Origin: Sporohalobacter salinus
GTDB lineage: Bacteria; Bacillota; Halanaerobiia; Halobacteroidales; Acetohalobiaceae
Direction: 5' to 3'
Assembly (NCBI RefSeq): GCF_016908635.1
Contig: NZ_JAFBEG010000005.1
Coordinates: 98,542-162,541 of the forward strand
Length of the DNA: 64,000 nt
This document shows positions 26,596 to 36,610 of this stretch, in pieces (the stretch's first letter is position 1; every line of letters begins with the position of its first letter). The notes beneath the pieces were generated by a model that saw only the letters and a list, made by a program, of their open reading frames with translations, did not search any database and was not told the DNA's origin. The translations under genes and the position numbers were made by a program.

Positions 26596-29500
26596 TTAAC
26601 TGGCTAGCTCTGTTAATTTAAGTGATACTAATTCAGATACACCAGACTCTTGCATTGTAACTCCATATAAAGCATCTGCTGCTCTCATTGTACCCTTTCT
26701 GTGAGTTATAACAATAAACTGGGATAATGAAGAAAGATCCTGTAAAAAATCAGCAAATCTATCAACATTAGCTTCATCTAAGGGAGCATCTATCTCATCT
26801 AAAATATAAAATGGGCTAGGTTTTACCTTTAATAAAGCAAATAATAAAGCAATAGCCGTTAGGGCCTTTTCTCCTCCAGACATTAAAGATAGTTTCTGCA
26901 ATTTCTTGCCGGGAGGTTGGGCATTAATTTCAATTCCAGTCTCCAATAAATTATCAGGATCTTCTAATCGTAATTCGGCCTGTCCACCGCCAAACAAATC
27001 AGTAAAGACCTCTTCAAATTCAATTTTTATCTTAGCAAAAGTCTCTTCAAACTTCTCCTCCATTGTTCTATTTATCTTATTAATTACCTTCTTTAGTGAG
27101 TTACGAGCTTCAATTAAATCAGCATGCTGTTCCTTCATAAAACTAAATCTCTCTTTTAAAGTTTCATACTCTTCAATAGCACCTAAATTTACATGGCCTA
27201 GTTCATCGATAGCCGACTTTAATTCTTCAATTCTATCCTCTACTTCTTTATAATCTTCAATTGCTTCTCTATTATCTATTTCAGCTTCTATTTCAATTTC
27301 ATAATTATCAACTAATTTTTCTTCTATATTCTCTAGTTTCACTTTTAATTGGGCTTCCTTTACTTCATATTCATTATGTTCTGTCTGTAATTCCTCTAAT
27401 TCTTTCCTAATCTCCTGTGAATTTTCTTTAACTTCTTTTATATCAGCTGAAAGATCTTCTTTCTCTTCTTTTAAGTCAGCTAGTTTAACTTCTAATTCTT
27501 CTTTCTGCTGTTCTAATTTAGCTTGTTCTTCTCTAAAATCTATCTTTTGATTAGCTAACTTTTCCTTTCTCTCTCTTAACTTCTTAATCTCACTGTTTTT
27601 ATCGTTAATTCCCAACTTAGCCTTTTCAATTTCTTTCTGTAAACGCTCAGCTTCCTGATTTAAATTATTTTTTTCCTGTTCAATAGAAGCTATCTTAACC
27701 TTTATATCAGTAATTTCTTCGTTATACTCTTCCTTTTTAGCTTCAATCTTCTCGATTTCTTCTTCAATAGAAGTAATCATTCCTTCGATATCCTGATTAC
27801 CATCAGTTAAGTTTTCAAGCTCACTGGTTATATCCTCTTGCTTATTATTTAAGGAAGTCAATTCTTTATCCAAAGCATTAATATAATTATGCAACTGTTT
27901 ATTATCAGCCTCTAATCGTTTAATTTCCTGTTTGAGCTGCTGATAATCCTTCCGTTTGCTTGTTAAATCTAAATCCAATTGATGAATTGCTTCCTGTTGA
28001 TTTTCTTTCTCTTCAGTAAGTGAAACTAATCTTTCTTTAACTGCAATTCCTTCTTCTTTTATCTTCTGCAATTTCTGATTCAGTTTATCTATCTGAGTAG
28101 ATAATTCTTCTATCTGCCGACTGCGTCCTAATAAATTAGCATTCTTATTCTGTGAACTTCCTCCTGTCATGGAACCACCAGGATTAATAACTTCGCCTTC
28201 CAAAGTAACTACTTTTACTCGCTGATTTGTCTTCTTTGAAATACTAACTGCCGCATCTATATTATCAGCTATTATTATCCTTCCTAACAAGTTTTTGGCC
28301 ACCGGACTAAATTTATCTTTATAATTAATCAAATCAGATGCTACTCCTAAAGCACCCTCAACCTCTAAAGCTTTTTCTTCCCTCCGACGCAAACTACGAG
28401 GATCAACTAAATTCAAAGGCAGAAAAGTGGCTCGTCCAGATTTCTTTTTCTTTAAATAATTAATTGCTGCTTTAGCATCTTCTTCAGTAGCTACTACAAC
28501 ATTTTGCAATCTACTTCCTAAAGCAATCTCAATTGCCGTCTCAAACTTTTTAGGCACTTCCAATAATTCAGCTACTACTCCATGTAATTGAGCAAATTCT
28601 GGATTATTCTGATGATACTGTAGAACATTCTTAACACCACGATAATACCCCTTATACTTTTCCTGCATATTCTCCAGAACATCCAATTTAGATTGATAAT
28701 TATTTTTCTTCGAATTAAGCTGATCATATTCATCTTGCAAACTTTGCAGCTTAGTTTCTAATTCTTCTTCTTTCTCTTTTTTTGCCATTACCATCTCTTT
28801 TTTAGATTCTAAATTGTTTTCTATGGTTGATACTTCCGTAGTTAATTCATCCAATTCAGTTTTGAATTCATCAATAGTTGATTCGATTTCTGATATCTCG
28901 TTTAGTTTTTCTTCCTTTTCTTCTTCAATATCTTTAATCTGCCGCTTAATATTCGTTACTTGATTCTGTTTCTTATTAATACGATTTAGATACTGAAGCT
29001 TGTCCTCTTCAGCTGAATCCTTACTTACTTCCTTTTCTTCTAGTCTATTAATTATGGCTGCTAACTCTTCCTCTACTGCTCTTAACTCTTTCTTTTTCTT
29101 CTGTAGTCTATCCTCTGTTTTCTCTAATTCTGTTTCGTTTTTCTTTTCAGCCGTCTTTAAATCTTTTATTTCATTCTTCAAATCTTTTATCTCTTCTTCT
29201 AGCTGATTTATTCTATAATCAGCATTATTTCTCTTTTCTTTAATAATCTCTAATTTATTATTAATCCGCTCAATATCACTCGCTGTCTGATGAATTTCAT
29301 CTTTATTCAAACTAATTTCTTCAACTGCTTTATCTAGTTTTAGATTCAATTTTTCTTCTCTAGAATCAAATTCAACTACTTTAGTTTTAATCTGACTTAT
29401 TTTATCTTCAAGTTCTGTTCGGGTTTTAGCTACTTCCTTTAATTCATTCTCTACTTCACTATATCTATTTAATAGAAGATTTACTTCTAACTCCTTCAGT

Positions 29501-30162
29501 TCTCCATAATATTCCTTATATTTTTGTGCTTTTTCAGCTTCTTTTTCCAAAGGTCCTATTCGTTTTTCTAGTTCACCTATAATATCATTAATTCGTTTAA
29601 GGTCCTGTTCTGTCCGTTCTAATTTACGACTAGCTTCTTTCTTTCTTTTTTTATGTTTTGTAATTCCGGCTGCTTCCTCAAATATTATTCGACGATCAGT
29701 AGATTTACTGCTTAAAATCTCATCTACCTTCCCCTGTCCAATAATAGAATAAGCTTCTGTCCCCATTCCAGTACCCATAATCAGCTCTTCAATATCCTTT
29801 AGACGACAAACAGAATTATTAATTAAGTAATCACTATTACCAGATCGGGTAACTCTTCTACCTAAAGTTACTTCATTATAATCTATTGGTAACTTTCCAT
29901 CACTATTATCTAAAGTCAATGTTACTTCTGCAATCCCCATCGGCTTTCGCTGACCACTACCAGCAAAAATAACATCCTCCATCTTGCTGCCGCGAAGTGA
30001 TTTAGCACTCTGTTCTCCCAATACCCACCTAATAGCATCAGCAATATTGCTCTTACCACTACCATTAGGTCCTAAAACAGCTGTAATATTCGGTTCAAAC
30101 TCCACCTTTACCTCTTCAGCAAAGGACTTAAAGCCGTGCATCTCAATTTTCTTTAAATGCAA
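26596..30162 (-). CDS. smc: Chromosome segregation ATPase SMC
   Basis: SMC is the condensin arm that organises sister chromosomes with ScpA and ScpB, both encoded 5-6 kb upstream at 35.3-36.6 kb. The N-terminal head has GFKSFAEEV and Walker [10 protein letters not shown]. Two long coiled coils flank the hinge (about 515-670; [23 protein letters not shown] and a GGSMTGG loop). The C-terminal head carries the signature [13 protein letters not shown] and Walker [12 protein letters not shown]. The frame reaches back over the ribosome site; TTG at 30160-30162, 9 nt from AGGAGG, gives [13 protein letters not shown] and 1188 residues. Confidence 0.97.
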   Translation of the reverse strand: MHLKKIEMHGFKSFAEEVKVEFEPNITAVLGPNGSGKSNIADAIRWVLGEQSAKSLRGSKMEDVIFAGSGQRKPMGIAEVTLTLDNSDGKLPIDYNEVTLGRRVTRSGNSDYLINNSVCRLKDIEELIMGTGMGTEAYSIIGQGKVDEILSSKSTDRRIIFEEAAGITKHKKRKKEASRKLERTEQDLKRINDIIGELEKRIGPLEKEAEKAQKYKEYYGELKELEVNLLLNRYSEVENELKEVAKTRTELEDKISQIKTKVVEFDSREEKLNLKLDKAVEEISLNKDEIHQTASDIERINNKLEIIKEKRNNADYRINQLEEEIKDLKNEIKDLKTAEKKNETELEKTEDRLQKKKKELRAVEEELAAIINRLEEKEVSKDSAEEDKLQYLNRINKKQNQVTNIKRQIKDIEEEKEEKLNEISEIESTIDEFKTELDELTTEVSTIENNLESKKEMVMAKKEKEEELETKLQSLQDEYDQLNSKKNNYQSKLDVLENMQEKYKGYYRGVKNVLQYHQNNPEFAQLHGVVAELLEVPKKFETAIEIALGSRLQNVVVATEEDAKAAINYLKKKKSGRATFLPLNLVDPRSLRRREEKALEVEGALGVASDLINYKDKFSPVAKNLLGRIIIADNIDAAVSISKKTNQRVKVVTLEGEVINPGGSMTGGSSQNKNANLLGRSRQIEELSTQIDKLNQKLQKIKEEGIAVKERLVSLTEEKENQQEAIHQLDLDLTSKRKDYQQLKQEIKRLEADNKQLHNYINALDKELTSLNNKQEDITSELENLTDGNQDIEGMITSIEEEIEKIEAKKEEYNEEITDIKVKIASIEQEKNNLNQEAERLQKEIEKAKLGINDKNSEIKKLRERKEKLANQKIDFREEQAKLEQQKEELEVKLADLKEEKEDLSADIKEVKENSQEIRKELEELQTEHNEYEVKEAQLKVKLENIEEKLVDNYEIEIEAEIDNREAIEDYKEVEDRIEELKSAIDELGHVNLGAIEEYETLKERFSFMKEQHADLIEARNSLKKVINKINRTMEEKFEETFAKIKIEFEEVFTDLFGGGQAELRLEDPDNLLETGIEINAQPPGKKLQKLSLMSGGEKALTAIALLFALLKVKPSPFYILDEIDAPLDEANVDRFADFLQDLSSLSQFIVITHRKGTMRAADALYGVTMQESGVSELVSLKLTELAS

Positions 30163-30268
30163 AGTCAAAAACCTCCTTGCCAACTAGCATCTTAAACTAT
30201 ATCACATTAAGCATTATTGTATCATAGATTAAGCTAAAAAGAAATAGCAATAAAACTCAAATAAGCAA

Positions 30269-30304
30269 AGCCTATCTATTATCCGCTTAGATAATAGATA
30301 GGCT
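30269..30304 (-). terminator. Strong hairpin between spoVS and smc
   Basis: AGCCTATCTATTATC and GATAATAGATAGGCT form a perfect 15-bp stem with a 6-nt loop. On the minus strand it is followed by TTTGCTTATTTGAGTTTT. It should end the spoVS transcript. The 190-nt gap between the two genes holds nothing else evident. Confidence 0.75.
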
Positions 30305-30352
30305 ATTAAAATCTTTTTAAGTAAGATTCAGCTCCGTTTCTCATTCTTAACT

Positions 30353-30613
30353 CTATCTTGGTTCTACTATAAACTTAATTGCTGTCCTTTCCTCCCCATC
30401 AATCTCTATTTCAGCAAATGCCGGAATAGATACTAAATCTATTCCACTAGGGGCTACAAAACCTCGTGCAATAGCAACCGCCTTAACTGCCTGATTAACT
30501 GCACCTGCTCCTATAGCCTGAAGTTCTGCTTTACCTTCATCTCTCAATACTGCTGCTAAAGCCCCAGCAACTGATTTAGGTTGTGAATCCGATGCTATTT
30601 TTAATACTTCCAT
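30353..30613 (-). CDS. spoVS: Stage V sporulation protein S
   Basis: SpoVS is an Alba-like nucleic-acid-binding protein affecting septation, spore coat and dehydration. The 86-residue sequence (EVLKIASDSQPKSVAGALAA, GAGAVNQAVKAVAIARGFVAP, AFAEIEIDGEERTAIKF) is nearly invariant in the family. GGAGGAGG precedes the ATG. It forms a single-gene unit with its own sigma-H-like promoter and terminator, fitting its known sigma-H control in B. subtilis. Confidence 0.98.
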   Translation of the reverse strand: MEVLKIASDSQPKSVAGALAAVLRDEGKAELQAIGAGAVNQAVKAVAIARGFVAPSGIDLVSIPAFAEIEIDGEERTAIKFIVEPR

Positions 30614-30695
30614 GTTTCCTCCTCCTTTATTTTTTGATTTAAACTAGCTTTTACTTATCCTATATTATATGTATAATAATTCCGGCATTTATAAT

Positions 30696-30722
30696 ATTCA
30701 TCAAAAGTAAAAAAAAACCTTC
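30696..30722 (-). promoter_or_regulatory. Sigma-H-type promoter of spoVS
   Basis: On the minus strand GAAGGTTTT (30714-30722), an 11-nt spacer and GATGAAT (30696-30702) match the sigma-H consensus RnAGGAwWW-N11/12-RnnGAAT with one mismatch. Confidence 0.65.
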
Positions 30723-30758
30723 TTTAACAAGCTTTTTAACTTAAAATAAAGTTTTCAA

Positions 30759-31784
30759 TTAAATTTTCTTCTTCTTTTCTGAAATTAAAATTTCCCTATT
30801 AGTTAGACTATCATCAATCTCTACTTTGGTTTCAATTCCATATTCTTCTTTTAAAACCTTAAGATTATTATTCTTCTGTCCTCTCAATACTGAATTGAAT
30901 TTAGAATTCACTTTAAAAGTTAACTGATCCTCATTCACGTTATCGCCTAAGTAGGTCTTGATCCTCTCTAATGCTAAACTTGATTCAACTAGCTGTCTAA
31001 AGGCTGAATGGAAAGGTCCAGCAATTACAGCTTCTTTGTTAACACCAGAAGAAGGCTGTAGACCAATTCTAATTACTGGAATTCCATAAGTTCTAAATAA
31101 CTTCAACTCTTGTTTGCAAATTTCTACTGCTTCCATTAAAGTTAAAGGCTTAAAATCACCCTGATAATATAATTCAGCTAATTGAGTACCTCCAATTATT
31201 AATGTAGGATAAATCCTAACTAAATCCGGTACCAATCCAACAGCCTTTTGGACGCTATAGATCATACTATCTTCTGTCGATTCAGGCAGCCCAGGCATTA
31301 ATTGAATTCCAAGATCAAAACCAAATTCTTTAATTAATTGACTTGATTTAACTACATCCTCTGCTGTATGACCGCGACAAGAAGCTTGCAGAACCTTATT
31401 AACTAATGACTGAACTCCTAATTCTATTACCTGTACATTATATTTAGTTAAATTAGTTAAAATTTCCCGATCAATATAATCCGGTCTAGTAGATAAACGC
31501 AAATTATCTACTAAACCTTTTTGACAATATCTATAAGCTACTTCCAATAATCTAGTTTGATCTTTAATTTCCAATCCAGTAAAGCTACCACCATAGAAAG
31601 CAATTTCTATTTTACTATTCTTTCTATCCATAGTACTTATATATTCTTCTATTATTCTTTCAACCTTCTTAGGAGTCATCTCTTCCTGAAATCCAGTAAT
31701 CTCCCGCTGGTTACAGAAGACACAATCATGCGGACATCCCTGATGAGGAACAAAAACAGGAATGATATAATGTCTTTTCGCCAT
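30759..31784 (-). CDS. Radical-SAM protein, Elp3-like catalytic domain
   Basis: A radical-SAM enzyme with its Fe-S cysteines at C17, C21 and C24 (GCPHDCVFC). Motifs IAFYGGSFTGL, LSTRPDYIDREIL, IELGVQSL and IGGTQLAELY place it with the Elp3/HemN-like superfamily. It lacks the GNAT acetyltransferase domain of true Elp3. The substrate is unknown. Relatives occur near smc and rnc in Clostridia. It is 14 nt downstream of rluB and probably cotranscribed with it. Confidence 0.88.
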   Translation of the reverse strand: MAKRHYIIPVFVPHQGCPHDCVFCNQREITGFQEEMTPKKVERIIEEYISTMDRKNSKIEIAFYGGSFTGLEIKDQTRLLEVAYRYCQKGLVDNLRLSTRPDYIDREILTNLTKYNVQVIELGVQSLVNKVLQASCRGHTAEDVVKSSQLIKEFGFDLGIQLMPGLPESTEDSMIYSVQKAVGLVPDLVRIYPTLIIGGTQLAELYYQGDFKPLTLMEAVEICKQELKLFRTYGIPVIRIGLQPSSGVNKEAVIAGPFHSAFRQLVESSLALERIKTYLGDNVNEDQLTFKVNSKFNSVLRGQKNNNLKVLKEEYGIETKVEIDDSLTNREILISEKKKKI

Positions 31785-31798
31785 TATCCAACACCTAC

Positions 31799-32533
31799 CT
31801 AATTTTCTACTGAATTAACTCTGTCTTCAACTTTTTTTAACTCTTTTACTTCTGAATTAGTCAAATATCTATAACCTCCAACTGATAATCCAGTTAAATC
31901 AAGTGAACCAAACTTAACCCGCTTTAAATCTTCCACCGGATGACCTACTGACTTCAACATTCTCTTCACTTGATGTTTTCTACCTTCATGAATTGTCAGA
32001 GAAACAATTGCTTCATCTGCTAACTCAGCTACCAATTTTGCCTCTGCTGGAGCTGTCCAACCATCTTTTAACTTAATTCCTTCTTCTAAAGCTTCTATTT
32101 TACTTTGATTAGGAATTCCTTTAACTGTAGCTATATAAGTTTTATCAACTCCATGGCTAGGATGTGTTAAAGCATAAGTTAAATCTCCATCATTGGTTAG
32201 CAATAATAATCCTTCAGTATCTTTATCTAGTCTACCAACTGGATGGACAGCTTGACTTACATCTTGGATCAAATCCATTACTGTCCGACGATTACGGGGA
32301 TCATCTACGGTAGTTATATAACCCTTAGGTTTATTTAAAAGAACATATACTAGCTTCTCCCGTTCAATTTTTTGACCATCAACTTTAATAATATCTTCAT
32401 TAGGATTAACCTTTGTCCCTAATTCGGTAACTACTTTACCGTTAACTTCAACTCTCCCAGCAGTAATAATCTCTTCACTTTTTCTTCTCGAAGCTATTCC
32501 AGCTTGTGACATTATTTTCTGTAATCGTTCCAT
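31799..32533 (-). CDS. rluB: Ribosomal large-subunit pseudouridine synthase RluB
   Basis: This enzyme converts a 23S rRNA uridine in helix 80/89 to pseudouridine. The N-terminal S4 domain is ERLQKIMSQAGIASRRKSEE. The catalytic Asp is in HPVGRLDKDTEGLLLLT, and the family motif IHEGRKHQVKRML follows. The ATG at 32531-32533 lies 8 nt from GGAG, while an upstream GTG overlaps it. B. subtilis ypuL lies in the same neighbourhood after dacB. Confidence 0.95.
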   Translation of the reverse strand: MERLQKIMSQAGIASRRKSEEIITAGRVEVNGKVVTELGTKVNPNEDIIKVDGQKIEREKLVYVLLNKPKGYITTVDDPRNRRTVMDLIQDVSQAVHPVGRLDKDTEGLLLLTNDGDLTYALTHPSHGVDKTYIATVKGIPNQSKIEALEEGIKLKDGWTAPAEAKLVAELADEAIVSLTIHEGRKHQVKRMLKSVGHPVEDLKRVKFGSLDLTGLSVGGYRYLTNSEVKELKKVEDRVNSVEN

Positions 32534-32684
32534 ATTTATCACTCCAATTTTAATTATTAGTTCATCTTCTATTCTATTTCAGTAATTATTTCTAAACTCC
32601 TTTCTTTAATCAATACTAACTATGCCTGTCCAAAATTTATTAGATATAAAGTTATAACAAACAGACTCATTAAAGTTATTTCTC

Positions 32685-32728
32685 AACTAAAAATACTTCT
32701 AACCTTTAAGCTAAAGTAGGTTAGAAGT
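32685..32728 (-). terminator. Intrinsic terminator at the end of dacB
   Basis: ACTTCTAACCT and AGGTTAGAAGT form an 11-bp stem that includes the dacB stop codon (TAG at 32711-32713), followed by ATTTTTAG on the minus strand. It separates the gerW-dacB unit from rluB. The remaining 150 nt to rluB hold no gene. Confidence 0.75.
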
Positions 32729-33862
32729 TACTTTCAATAAACTAGTAGCTAACTGCTGTAAAAAAATATTAATCTTTGAATCGGCAGTTACTCGTCGTTC
32801 TGCTAACAGAGGTACTATTCCTTTTTTCTCTCCCTCAACGTAAAGAGTTAACTTGCCTATCTGTTCACCTTCTTCAATTGGCAGTACTATATTATTTTGA
32901 ATACTAACTTCTTTTTTAACATTTACATTTTTGTTATGAAAAATTACAATTCCAAATTCATTAGCAGCAATTAAGTCTACCTTCTCTTTAACAGCTTCAT
33001 TTATGCGAATAGTATGAACCTTTTCATTCTTAGTTACTAATTTAACTCGACGAAAATTATCAAGACCATAGTTTAATAATTTCATTGAATCATGCCACAT
33101 CTGTCTACTTTTTAGCACGACAGATACAACCTGTCTGTTATTCCCACTAGCTGATGACACTAAACAGCGCCCAGCCGCTTTAGTATAACCAGTTTTTACT
33201 CCATCTACTTTATCGAATCTACGCAACAATCGATTGGTATTAAGCAACGATCTACCATATTCATGTCCTTCCCAGGAAATAGTCTTTCGTACTGTATTAA
33301 CTATATTAGCAAACTTATCATTCTGCAGAGCATAACGAGTAATCATAGCCAAATCATAAGCTGTAGTTAAATGTCCTTTTTTAGGCAGGCCGTTCGGATT
33401 TTGAAAAGTAGTATTTAAAGCACCAATCTCTCTTGCTTTTCGATTCATCATTTGAGCAAATTTTTCTACACTGCCTCCTATATGTTCAGCAATAGCTACA
33501 GCTGCATCATTCCCAGAATTTAATAATAAACCATATAACAACTCTTCTAATTTTAATGTTTCCCCATTAGCCAACCAAATAGACGAACCACCAGTATAGG
33601 CAGCCCGGTCACTAACTGTTACTTTATCATCTAACTTACCATTTTCAATTGCTAATATCCCAGTCATAATCTTAGTTGTACTGGCAGGAGGTCGTCTTTT
33701 ATGAGGATTTTTGGCATATAATACTTCCCCAGTTTCAACGTCAACAACAATTGCTGCCCGAGCAGTAACATTGGGCTTAGCTAAAACAACACTTGCGTTA
33801 CAAGCTACAATAATTAAAATAATTAAAATAACTGCTATTCCCTTTTTCTTTATAAGTCCCAT
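32711..33862 (-). CDS. dacB: D-alanyl-D-alanine carboxypeptidase (S11 family), DacB-like
   Basis: This penicillin-binding carboxypeptidase trims peptidoglycan stem peptides. It has a signal peptide (1-28), a catalytic Ser61-x-x-Lys64 (STTK), SGN (116-118) and KTG (223-225), then a C-terminal PBP5-like beta domain. Its place next to gerW and near scpAB and rluB corresponds to B. subtilis dacB, the spore-cortex enzyme. A vegetative DacA-type role cannot be excluded. A second paralogue (dacF) lies at 58.7 kb. Confidence 0.93.
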   Translation of the reverse strand: MGLIKKKGIAVILIILIIVACNASVVLAKPNVTARAAIVVDVETGEVLYAKNPHKRRPPASTTKIMTGILAIENGKLDDKVTVSDRAAYTGGSSIWLANGETLKLEELLYGLLLNSGNDAAVAIAEHIGGSVEKFAQMMNRKAREIGALNTTFQNPNGLPKKGHLTTAYDLAMITRYALQNDKFANIVNTVRKTISWEGHEYGRSLLNTNRLLRRFDKVDGVKTGYTKAAGRCLVSSASGNNRQVVSVVLKSRQMWHDSMKLLNYGLDNFRRVKLVTKNEKVHTIRINEAVKEKVDLIAANEFGIVIFHNKNVNVKKEVSIQNNIVLPIEEGEQIGKLTLYVEGEKKGIVPLLAERRVTADSKINIFLQQLATSLLKVTSNLL

Positions 33863-33912
33863 CCTACTTCCTTCCCTCCATCATCTAATTCTTTCCATCA
33901 CCTATATTCTAT

Positions 33913-34314
33913 TTAATTAGATTGAGGTTTAGAATTATTTTTAGTAATTGATTTTAATTCTTTCATCAATTCAGGGGCAGCATTAATTAATTTACCAATA
34001 CCATTATTATCATTTACTGACATCAAGCGTACCTGATCCTGCCCTACAACTAAAAAAGCTATCGGCTGTAACATCACCCCTGCACCGGTACCACCGCCGA
34101 AAGCATTTCCATCTTTATTTTTTTCATCCTTCTGATTTTTTCTATTATATTCACTCCCACCTGCAGCAAAACCAAAACTAACTTTAGAAATCGGAATAAT
34201 CACACTACCCTCAACTGTTTCTACTGGATCACCAACAATCGTATTAACATCTACCATAGACTTAATATTTTCCATTGTTGTATCCATTATTGATTCAATT
34301 GGATGGTCTGCCAT
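33913..34314 (-). CDS. gerW: Sporulation/germination protein GerW (YtfJ)
   Basis: GerW is required for spores to respond to some germinants. HPIESIMDTTMENIKSMVDVNTIVGDPV, IIPISKVSFGFAAGGSE, GGGTGAGVMLQPIAFLVV and NGIGKLINAAPELM are the family's conserved stretches; the 133-residue length is typical. The start overlaps the DUF2953 gene by 28 nt, an arrangement (DUF2953-ytfJ) common in Firmicutes. Confidence 0.95.
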   Translation of the reverse strand: MADHPIESIMDTTMENIKSMVDVNTIVGDPVETVEGSVIIPISKVSFGFAAGGSEYNRKNQKDEKNKDGNAFGGGTGAGVMLQPIAFLVVGQDQVRLMSVNDNNGIGKLINAAPELMKELKSITKNNSKPQSN

Positions 34315-35057
34315 TTTTCAAAAAGCCTCCTCTTATATCTAGTCCAGATAATTTTTAAACCTCTACTTATAATCTTTCCTAAGTGAATACTAAATATACT
34401 CTCAAATTCAACTTCTAGTTCATTTACTTGATTAAAATTAGGTATTACTTTAAAATTAGGCTCGGTTACTTCCTCCGCTTTCAAGGCTAAAAAAGCATAA
34501 AGGTTATTCTTAATTGCCCATAATAATCCTGTTGCTACTCCTGTTGCTGCTGGATTTTTTATACCAAATTCTGTTTTCCAGTTTAGTCGTTTACATTTTC
34601 CTTCAATCCCCAAAAATAAAGTCCCCATAATCCTCAACAAAATGGGATTTCGTAAAGTTAATTCATTCAATCTATGCAGTTCATCTTTGAAAGTATCCAA
34701 GCCTCTCTCTAAAGCTTCAAACTGATCTGTCATACCTTTAATAAATCCTAGTTGTTCTATGAATTCTTCCCAATTTAAATCCTTTATAGATTTATTACGT
34801 TCAAATTCTATATTTGGAGAGCCCATTGCTTCTATTTCAGCTTTAAATTCAAATAATGACTCGGCAAACAATCCTTTCAGTTCTAGATAAGGAATATGTA
34901 ATCGATAGGTTACTATTCCAGGCCAGATTTCTACCCAAATTTTTAAATTATCACTGCTATTACTTCTTTTATATTTTATTACAGTATTGATTGGCAAAAA
35001 GTAACCTACTAAAAAAATAACTGTCAATAATAAAATTAAAAATATAATCCAACTCAT
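34287..35057 (-). CDS. DUF2953 membrane-anchored protein
   Basis: One N-terminal membrane helix (about 2-23) is followed by a region of beta-strand and helix character. The C-terminus is FSIHLGKIISRGLKIIWTRYKRR. The pattern and the overlap with gerW identify it as the DUF2953 family, which accompanies ytfJ in spore formers. Molecular function is unknown. The ATG at 35055-35057 follows GGTGAG; an upstream GTG overlaps it. Confidence 0.85.
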   Translation of the reverse strand: MSWIIFLILLLTVIFLVGYFLPINTVIKYKRSNSSDNLKIWVEIWPGIVTYRLHIPYLELKGLFAESLFEFKAEIEAMGSPNIEFERNKSIKDLNWEEFIEQLGFIKGMTDQFEALERGLDTFKDELHRLNELTLRNPILLRIMGTLFLGIEGKCKRLNWKTEFGIKNPAATGVATGLLWAIKNNLYAFLALKAEEVTEPNFKVIPNFNQVNELEVEFESIFSIHLGKIISRGLKIIWTRYKRRLFEKWQTIQLNQ

Positions 35058-35242
35058 AAATCTCACCTTTTATTTACTATATATAAAGCAATTTCAAAAG
35101 AAACTCTTAAAATTGCCTTGTCCATCTACTTTAATAGTCATTTTTTCCATAATTAAGATTAATATTCATCAATAACAATTAAATTATTATTCTCTGTCTT
35201 TTTTCAATAAATCTAAAATATCATAATTTAAATATTAAATAA

Positions 35243-35282
35243 GAAAAAATAAAAAAGAGCTGCAGTAATTACTGCAGCTCTT
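35243..35282 (-). terminator. Intrinsic terminator after scpB
   Basis: AAGAGCTGCAGTAA and TTACTGCAGCTCTT form a 14-bp palindromic hairpin that contains the last codons and stop of scpB, followed by TTTTTTATTTTTTC on the minus strand. It ends the DHH/CCA-M50-trpS-scpA-scpB operon. The 186 nt downstream, to the DUF2953 gene, show no gene. Confidence 0.88.
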
Positions 35283-35823
35283 CATCTTCTAAGATAGCAT
35301 CTTCACTTAAATTTGAAAAATCCTGTGGCTCTGGCAGCTCATCCAGATTACTCAAACCAAAATACTCTAAAAATTCATCACTAGTACCATAAATAATTGG
35401 ATTTCCAATAGTATCTTTTCGACCTAATTCTACTATTAAACTTCTATGTTTTAATGTCTTTAAAGCTTTACTAACATTAACTCCACGAATATCCTCAATT
35501 TCAGCTCTAGTTACTGGCTGTTTATAAGCAATAATTGTTAATGTTTCTAATGATGCCTGGGTAATTCTCTTATTAACCTCAGGCTGATGCAGTCGATTTA
35601 TATATGACTTATAAGACGGTTTAGTTCTTAATTGATAGCCTTGATTTATTTCTAGTAATTCAACTCCCCGCTCTGAATTATCATAATCATCTGCCAGTTC
35701 ATTAATTATTTCTTTAATTTGATCTAAACTTAAATCAGTCACTTTCTTAATTGCCTTAGGTTCTAGAGGTTCAACAGCTGTAAAAAGTAAAGCTTCAATT
35801 AAGGCTTTTGGATTTTCCTCCAT
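35269..35823 (-). CDS. scpB: Segregation and condensation protein B
   Basis: ScpB is the winged-helix dimer (KITE subunit) of the SMC complex. It starts MEENPKALIEALLFTAVEPL and continues through two winged helices with ASLETLTIIAYKQPVTRAEIEDIRGVNVSKAL. The frame is open 18 codons upstream into scpA. The ATG at 35821-35823, after AGGTGAT, gives 184 residues and leaves a 10-nt gap to scpA. Confidence 0.97.
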   Translation of the reverse strand: MEENPKALIEALLFTAVEPLEPKAIKKVTDLSLDQIKEIINELADDYDNSERGVELLEINQGYQLRTKPSYKSYINRLHQPEVNKRITQASLETLTIIAYKQPVTRAEIEDIRGVNVSKALKTLKHRSLIVELGRKDTIGNPIIYGTSDEFLEYFGLSNLDELPEPQDFSNLSEDAILEDEELQ

Positions 35824-35833
35824 ATATATCACC

Positions 35834-36595
35834 TCATTCGGTAAGCAGCCGAATATTAATATTACCAAAAGTTTCATCCTGTTTAATACATACTCTATGC
35901 TGCTTCATCAGTTCCAACAGAGCCATAAAAGTAACTACCACTTCTAACCTAGTATAGTCTTCAGTAAATAATTTAGTAAAACCTATTTCCTTTTCTTGCT
36001 GTAATTGTTGATTTAATTTATTCATCCTATCTTGAATAGTAATTTCTTCTCTATTTAAATGAGATAGCTTGTCCTTTGCTTCATCCTCTTCTTGTTCTTT
36101 TTCTTCCTCTAATTTTTGAGTTATCACTTCTTCAAAAGTATCAACAAATTTCTCTAATGAAACATCCCTTAATGGATTTACTTCAGTTTCATCAGTATCT
36201 ACCTCTGCTAAAATAGATTCTAAATTTCTAGTATAGGTTTTTTTATAGCGTTCTTCTTGTCTTCGCAAACGGTCCGCTAATTCTTTATACTTCTTGTACT
36301 CCAATAACCTGTTAATTAATTGCTGTCTAGGATCAATTTCATCTTCCTCATCATCAGTAGATTCATCAGGAAGCAGAGTATTAACTTTAATTTCAATTAA
36401 GTTAGCTGCCATTACCAGAAATTCACTAGCTATTTCTAAGTTTAAATCCTGCATTGCTTCAATATAATCTAAATACTGAGCTGTAATCTCAGAAATAGAA
36501 ATATCATAAATTTCAACTTCTTCCTGCTTAATTAAATGAAGTAACAGAGGAATAGGACCCTCGAAAGCATCAATCTTCACTTCATAACTCATCAT
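35834..36595 (-). CDS. scpA: Segregation and condensation protein A
   Basis: ScpA is the kleisin closing the SMC ring. The N-terminal helical domain (YEVKIDAFEGPIPLLLHLIKQEEVEIYDI, FLVMAANLIEIK) contacts the SMC neck. An acidic middle (about 95-190) and a C-terminal winged helix follow. It has two adjacent ATG codons at the start; the first is used. Its DDEEDEIDPRQQL linker is notably acidic. It is cotranscribed with scpB and trpS. Confidence 0.97.
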   Translation of the reverse strand: MMSYEVKIDAFEGPIPLLLHLIKQEEVEIYDISISEITAQYLDYIEAMQDLNLEIASEFLVMAANLIEIKVNTLLPDESTDDEEDEIDPRQQLINRLLEYKKYKELADRLRRQEERYKKTYTRNLESILAEVDTDETEVNPLRDVSLEKFVDTFEEVITQKLEEEKEQEEDEAKDKLSHLNREEITIQDRMNKLNQQLQQEKEIGFTKLFTEDYTRLEVVVTFMALLELMKQHRVCIKQDETFGNINIRLLTE

Positions 36596-36610
36596 TCCAC
36601 TCCCATAAGA

